The position numbers and the translations under genes were made by a program. The notes below the pieces were generated by a model, which saw only the letters and a program-made list of their open reading frames with translations, did no database searches and had not been told where the DNA came from. Below, piece by piece: positions 61,524-64,000 of a DNA stretch of 64,000 bases. Numbering within the stretch: position 1 is the stretch's first letter; each line of letters starts with the position of its first letter. Source of the DNA: Pedobacter sp. ISL-64 (GTDB lineage: Bacteria > Bacteroidota > Bacteroidia > Sphingobacteriales > Sphingobacteriaceae); NCBI RefSeq assembly GCF_018613605.1, contig NZ_JAGGPU010000023.1:85143-149142 (forward strand). The letters are read 5' to 3'.

Positions 61524-61941
61524 TGGTGCTTTAGGCAACATAGCTGTTTGCCTGGAGAATCGGAAATATATGGTTTTCAAAGCATCCCGACTGTATTAAA
61601 TGCTTTGAACCATAATCCTTACAGCAGCATGCGCAATGCCATTATTTAAGCCCCCGGCACAGGTAGATATAATTTAAACATAGATGTTTCCAATCTTCAG
61701 GAGATAAAAAGAATGCACACCGCTATAAAAATCTGTGTGCATCTGTGGTTAAACCCCACAATCTTTAAAATTAGTTCTTTACCAGTATTGGTTTAGGCCT
61801 GTAATAAAATTCTTCTTTTTCAAAAGTATCTTCATGTCTCTTTTCTGTGCGGTTAGCAGGTATTTATAGCTCTTTTTCAAAAACCATTCATGCTTAAAAT
61901 AAAATTTAAGACTTCACCAAATAAAGACCAATAAGGAATAA
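61524..61941. other. Gene-free stretch
   Basis: No coding signal. A stem-loop around 61573-61609 (arms TCAAAGCAT and ATGCTTTGA) may end the TPR regulator transcript. 61731-61748 carries the reverse copy of the ACAGATGCACACAGAT repeat seen at 43841. Confidence 0.45.
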
Positions 61942-62091
61942 TTATTCTAAGCTTTTTAATCGTGGTGTTGAGGAGGATATTCTAACTTCTTTATGCTCTT
62001 TAGGAGAGGAGAGCCTGTAAAACAGCAGCCAATAAGTGATGGCCATAATCAACATACCTAAGAGCGCACTGATTATATCATTCCTTTTCAT
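61942..62091 (-). CDS. Possible 49-residue single-span membrane peptide
   Basis: From the ATG at 62091 the peptide has one hydrophobic helix ('IISALLGMLIMAITYWLLFY') and a basic/polar tail rich in S and K. No family recognised and no clear promoter. Plausible but weak; the composition is that of a real small membrane protein. Confidence 0.4.
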   Translation of the reverse strand: MKRNDIISALLGMLIMAITYWLLFYRLSSPKEHKEVRISSSTPRLKSLE

Positions 62092-62242
62092 ACTTGTTTC
62101 GCTACAAAAAAAATGCCGATACGCTGATATCGATCCCAATAATTGTTTTTCTTCTTCTTTTTTATCGATTTCTTAATTTTTTAAGAACATAGTGAGAAGT
62201 CTGCTTTTCGGGAATGAGGAGGGCTTTGGCTACAGTGTAAAC

Positions 62243-62273
62243 AAAAAAAGCCACTACTAATAGGGCTTTTTTT
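62243..62273. terminator. Bidirectional terminator
   Basis: AAAAAAAGCC / GGCTTTTTTT perfect 10-bp stem with an 11-nt loop, T run on either strand. It lies in the stretch 62092-62400, which otherwise holds no gene and no other feature. Confidence 0.7.
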
Positions 62274-62400
62274 GTTGCGATAATATATTATGCCCGGAGG
62301 TAATAAAGTTTTATTTCTTTGGTAGTGTGTTGGAGTTATTGGTATTTTCTGTCCTAAATAATGGTGCCTGATAATCTTTAGGTAAGTAATCTGCTGGAAT

Positions 62401-63357
62401 GGTGGTGGCATTTCCATCTCTGAGCGTGGACATGAAGGTTGTTTATCGGCAGGTGAAGGCGATTATGGGATGCAGATTTTTGCTGATAAGGTAATTAAGG
62501 ATACCAAACATACCCTGGTAAACGGAACCAGCCGCTCTTATCACTACTACTGGCACCTTTGCCATTACTGGAACTGGTGAGAGCCTTGGTATGGCGGATT
62601 CCGCGAATCTCAGGGCGATTATCGTTTAGAAAACCAACCGTTTCTCGAACGTAATTATATGCCCAATATGTTGGGATGGTTTTTGCTTTCCTCTACCACT
62701 ACCGAAGAAGGTATTGAATGGATGATGGCCAGGGCTGCGGGTTACAACGCAGGCTTTGCATTGGTAGCACGATATAAAAATCTTCAGAAAAATCCGAATA
62801 CTGGCAAGTTACTTGCTTTAGTTAAGCTTTGGCAGGAAGCCTACAGATCAAAAATTTTCTCTGCCGATCAGATTACCCGATTGAAAAATCCGGAGAACGA
62901 TTTTCATCTCGAAAAAACAAACGAAAACTGGAAACTCTACCCGTTCAAGAAATACAAATTTGAGCATGAGAAAAAGGATCTTCAACCAGGAGAGCCTACT
63001 TTTTCTAAATGGGAATTTACAAATAAAGAAGCGGAGCAGCCCTTAAATTTTACCTTAACCTTTATGGGTAAAGAGGGAAGCATCAGTAACCCATGGATTG
63101 AAATTGATGGTTATTTCAAGTTGGAACTACCTGGCGAATATGAAGCCGGAAATTCTGTTGTTTGTGATGGAACCAGCATTAAAATGTACAACAAAAAAGG
63201 TGGTTTTGTTAAAGAAATTAGCTTAAAACAAGCTATTCCAAGCCTGAAAGCTGGAAAACATACCATGAAATTTGATTGTCAGTTTCCTGAAGAAAAGGAG
63301 TTGACCAGTAGATTTATTATTAAGACCATGAGCAGTGCCGAACTCATTTCGAAATAG
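62401..63357 (+). pseudogene. Decayed glycosidase-like gene (5' truncated, in-frame stop)
   Basis: Reading from 62401, an open frame encodes 'GGGISISERGHEGCLSAGEG', then 'DYGMQIFADKVIKDTKHTLV' and 'YHYYWHLCHYWNW' before an in-frame TGA at 62578-62580, after which 'EPWYGGFRESQGDYRLENQ' and 'PFLERNYMPNMLGWFLLSST' continue in the same frame for over 250 residues to 63357. The reading frame upstream of 62401 is broken by stops. The conserved 'NWGEPWYGGFRES' pattern and a helical plus beta-sandwich tail are those of a large glycosidase-like protein, but no family is assigned. The 3' part from the ATG at 62659 (232 residues) is still open and might still be expressed. Confidence 0.65.
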
Positions 63358-63545
63358 GTGGTTCTTTTTCATCTATCTAAAGATTAGAAGGTATTACTTA
63401 TTGATCGGAATTCGCCATTTCCTCGCTTGCGCGCGCCTATAGACCTGTGGGGAATAAATAGATTTGTTGCTACCTTTAAGTCCAGGCAAGTAGCTAACTG
63501 GTTTGCTGTTAATTGCCGACGACAAGTTGATACATGGAATAAATA

Positions 63546-63797
63546 ATGGATACAGAAAATAAAATTAAATGTGCTTGTTGTGGTTTTTTTACGATCGAAA
63601 AGGATGCGGTTTCAACGATCTGCCCAGTTTGTTTTTGGCATAAAGATTTTTATCAGGAGGAGCATATTGATGATGATGGAGGACCGAATTCAATTTCTTT
63701 GCGAGAAGCAAAAGTGAATTTTAAGTCTTTTGAAGCTAAAGAGAGAAGAGTTTTAGATTTTGTAAGACCACCTGAAGAAGATGAGATTGAAGGATAA
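63546..63797 (+). CDS. CPCC-family cysteine-rich protein
   Basis: 83 residues. Zinc-ribbon-like cysteines C9, C11/C12, C26, C29 in 'CACCGFFTIEK' and 'ICPVCFW', followed by 'DDDGGPNSISLREAKVNF' and 'FVRPPEEDE', all standard CPCC-domain features. It should be a small metal-binding protein, of unknown role; such proteins are often found near polymorphic-toxin immunity genes. No promoter box recognised. It is followed only by 203 bp of non-coding sequence up to the window end. Confidence 0.88.
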   Translation: MDTENKIKCACCGFFTIEKDAVSTICPVCFWHKDFYQEEHIDDDGGPNSISLREAKVNFKSFEAKERRVLDFVRPPEEDEIEG

Positions 63798-64000
63798 AGT
63801 AGATTTAGTATAGAATACAAGCGGGTATTAATCAGCTTTTAAAATTAAGCCTTAAATAAACTAAAAATATCATGAAATATTTCGTCGCAGATCGGCTCTG
63901 CTTTAACTGCTTTAGTTAGCTGCTTTTTCTAAGTGATTGCATTAAAGCGCAAGTCGGGCCTTCGCTTTTGGCCCAAGCGCTAAGATTCTGTGTTGATTTC

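Overview
The window reads as chromosomal DNA of a Bacteroidota species in the Sphingobacteriaceae, most like Pedobacter. The basis is two SusC/SusD pairs, Bacteroidota-style promoters (-7 box TAnnTTTG, for example at 37043 and 18171), AT-rich sequence of roughly 40% GC, lipoproteins with short lipoboxes, and many degenerate palindromic repeats between genes. No tRNA, rRNA, CRISPR array, insertion sequence or prophage was found. The genus is inferred, not proven.

Layout. 1-4.6 kb: a SusC/SusD nutrient-uptake pair, its first gene cut by the window edge. 5-9.4 kb: a cupin protein, a fatty-acid desaturase and a TonB-dependent receptor. 9.7-16.5 kb: a second SusC/SusD pair followed by a secreted S9 peptidase. 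16.5-20.3 kb: an oligopeptide-type binding lipoprotein, a small BtuF-like half-domain protein, and a sigma-54 response regulator. 20.6-24.9 kb: a PIG-L deacetylase, a 34-residue membrane peptide and a sodium:solute symporter, translationally coupled. 25-32 kb: a methyltransferase, DUF2911 protein, GH92 glycosidase, Nudix hydrolase, AlkC-type DNA glycosylase and 3-hydroxyisobutyrate dehydrogenase-like enzyme. 32-36.7 kb, AT-rich: a DUF4143 ATPase preceded by 40-bp tandem repeats, two Crp-family proteins (one fused to a receiver domain without its phosphorylation site) and an unknown membrane protein. 37-41.9 kb: a BlaI repressor, an M56 membrane protease and a TonB-dependent receptor behind a palindromic operator. 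42.5-48.4 kb: a gluconate permease and a TesA/YbbA/YbbP-like divergent trio. 48.6-52 kb: a di-haem peroxidase and a PhoX-like lipoprotein. 52.1-59.4 kb: eleven tightly packed minus-strand genes with duplicated membrane-protein/lipoprotein/PH-like modules and a SUKH protein. 59.7-61.5 kb: a divergent TPR-transmembrane-HTH regulator. 61.5-64 kb: a decayed glycosidase gene and a CPCC protein.

How the genes work together. Most of the window serves uptake and breakdown of polymers at the cell envelope: outer-membrane SusCD pumps, receptors, peptidase, GH92 enzyme, deacetylase and symporter. The most promising undescribed system is the 52-59.4 kb cluster with its divergent membrane-anchored regulator and a helically phased repeat array between them. 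The BlaI-M56-receptor operon and the phosphorylation-dead receiver-Crp fusion come next. Repeat families between genes (a hairpin with an AGGA/TCCT loop, REP-like three-way junctions) are described separately.
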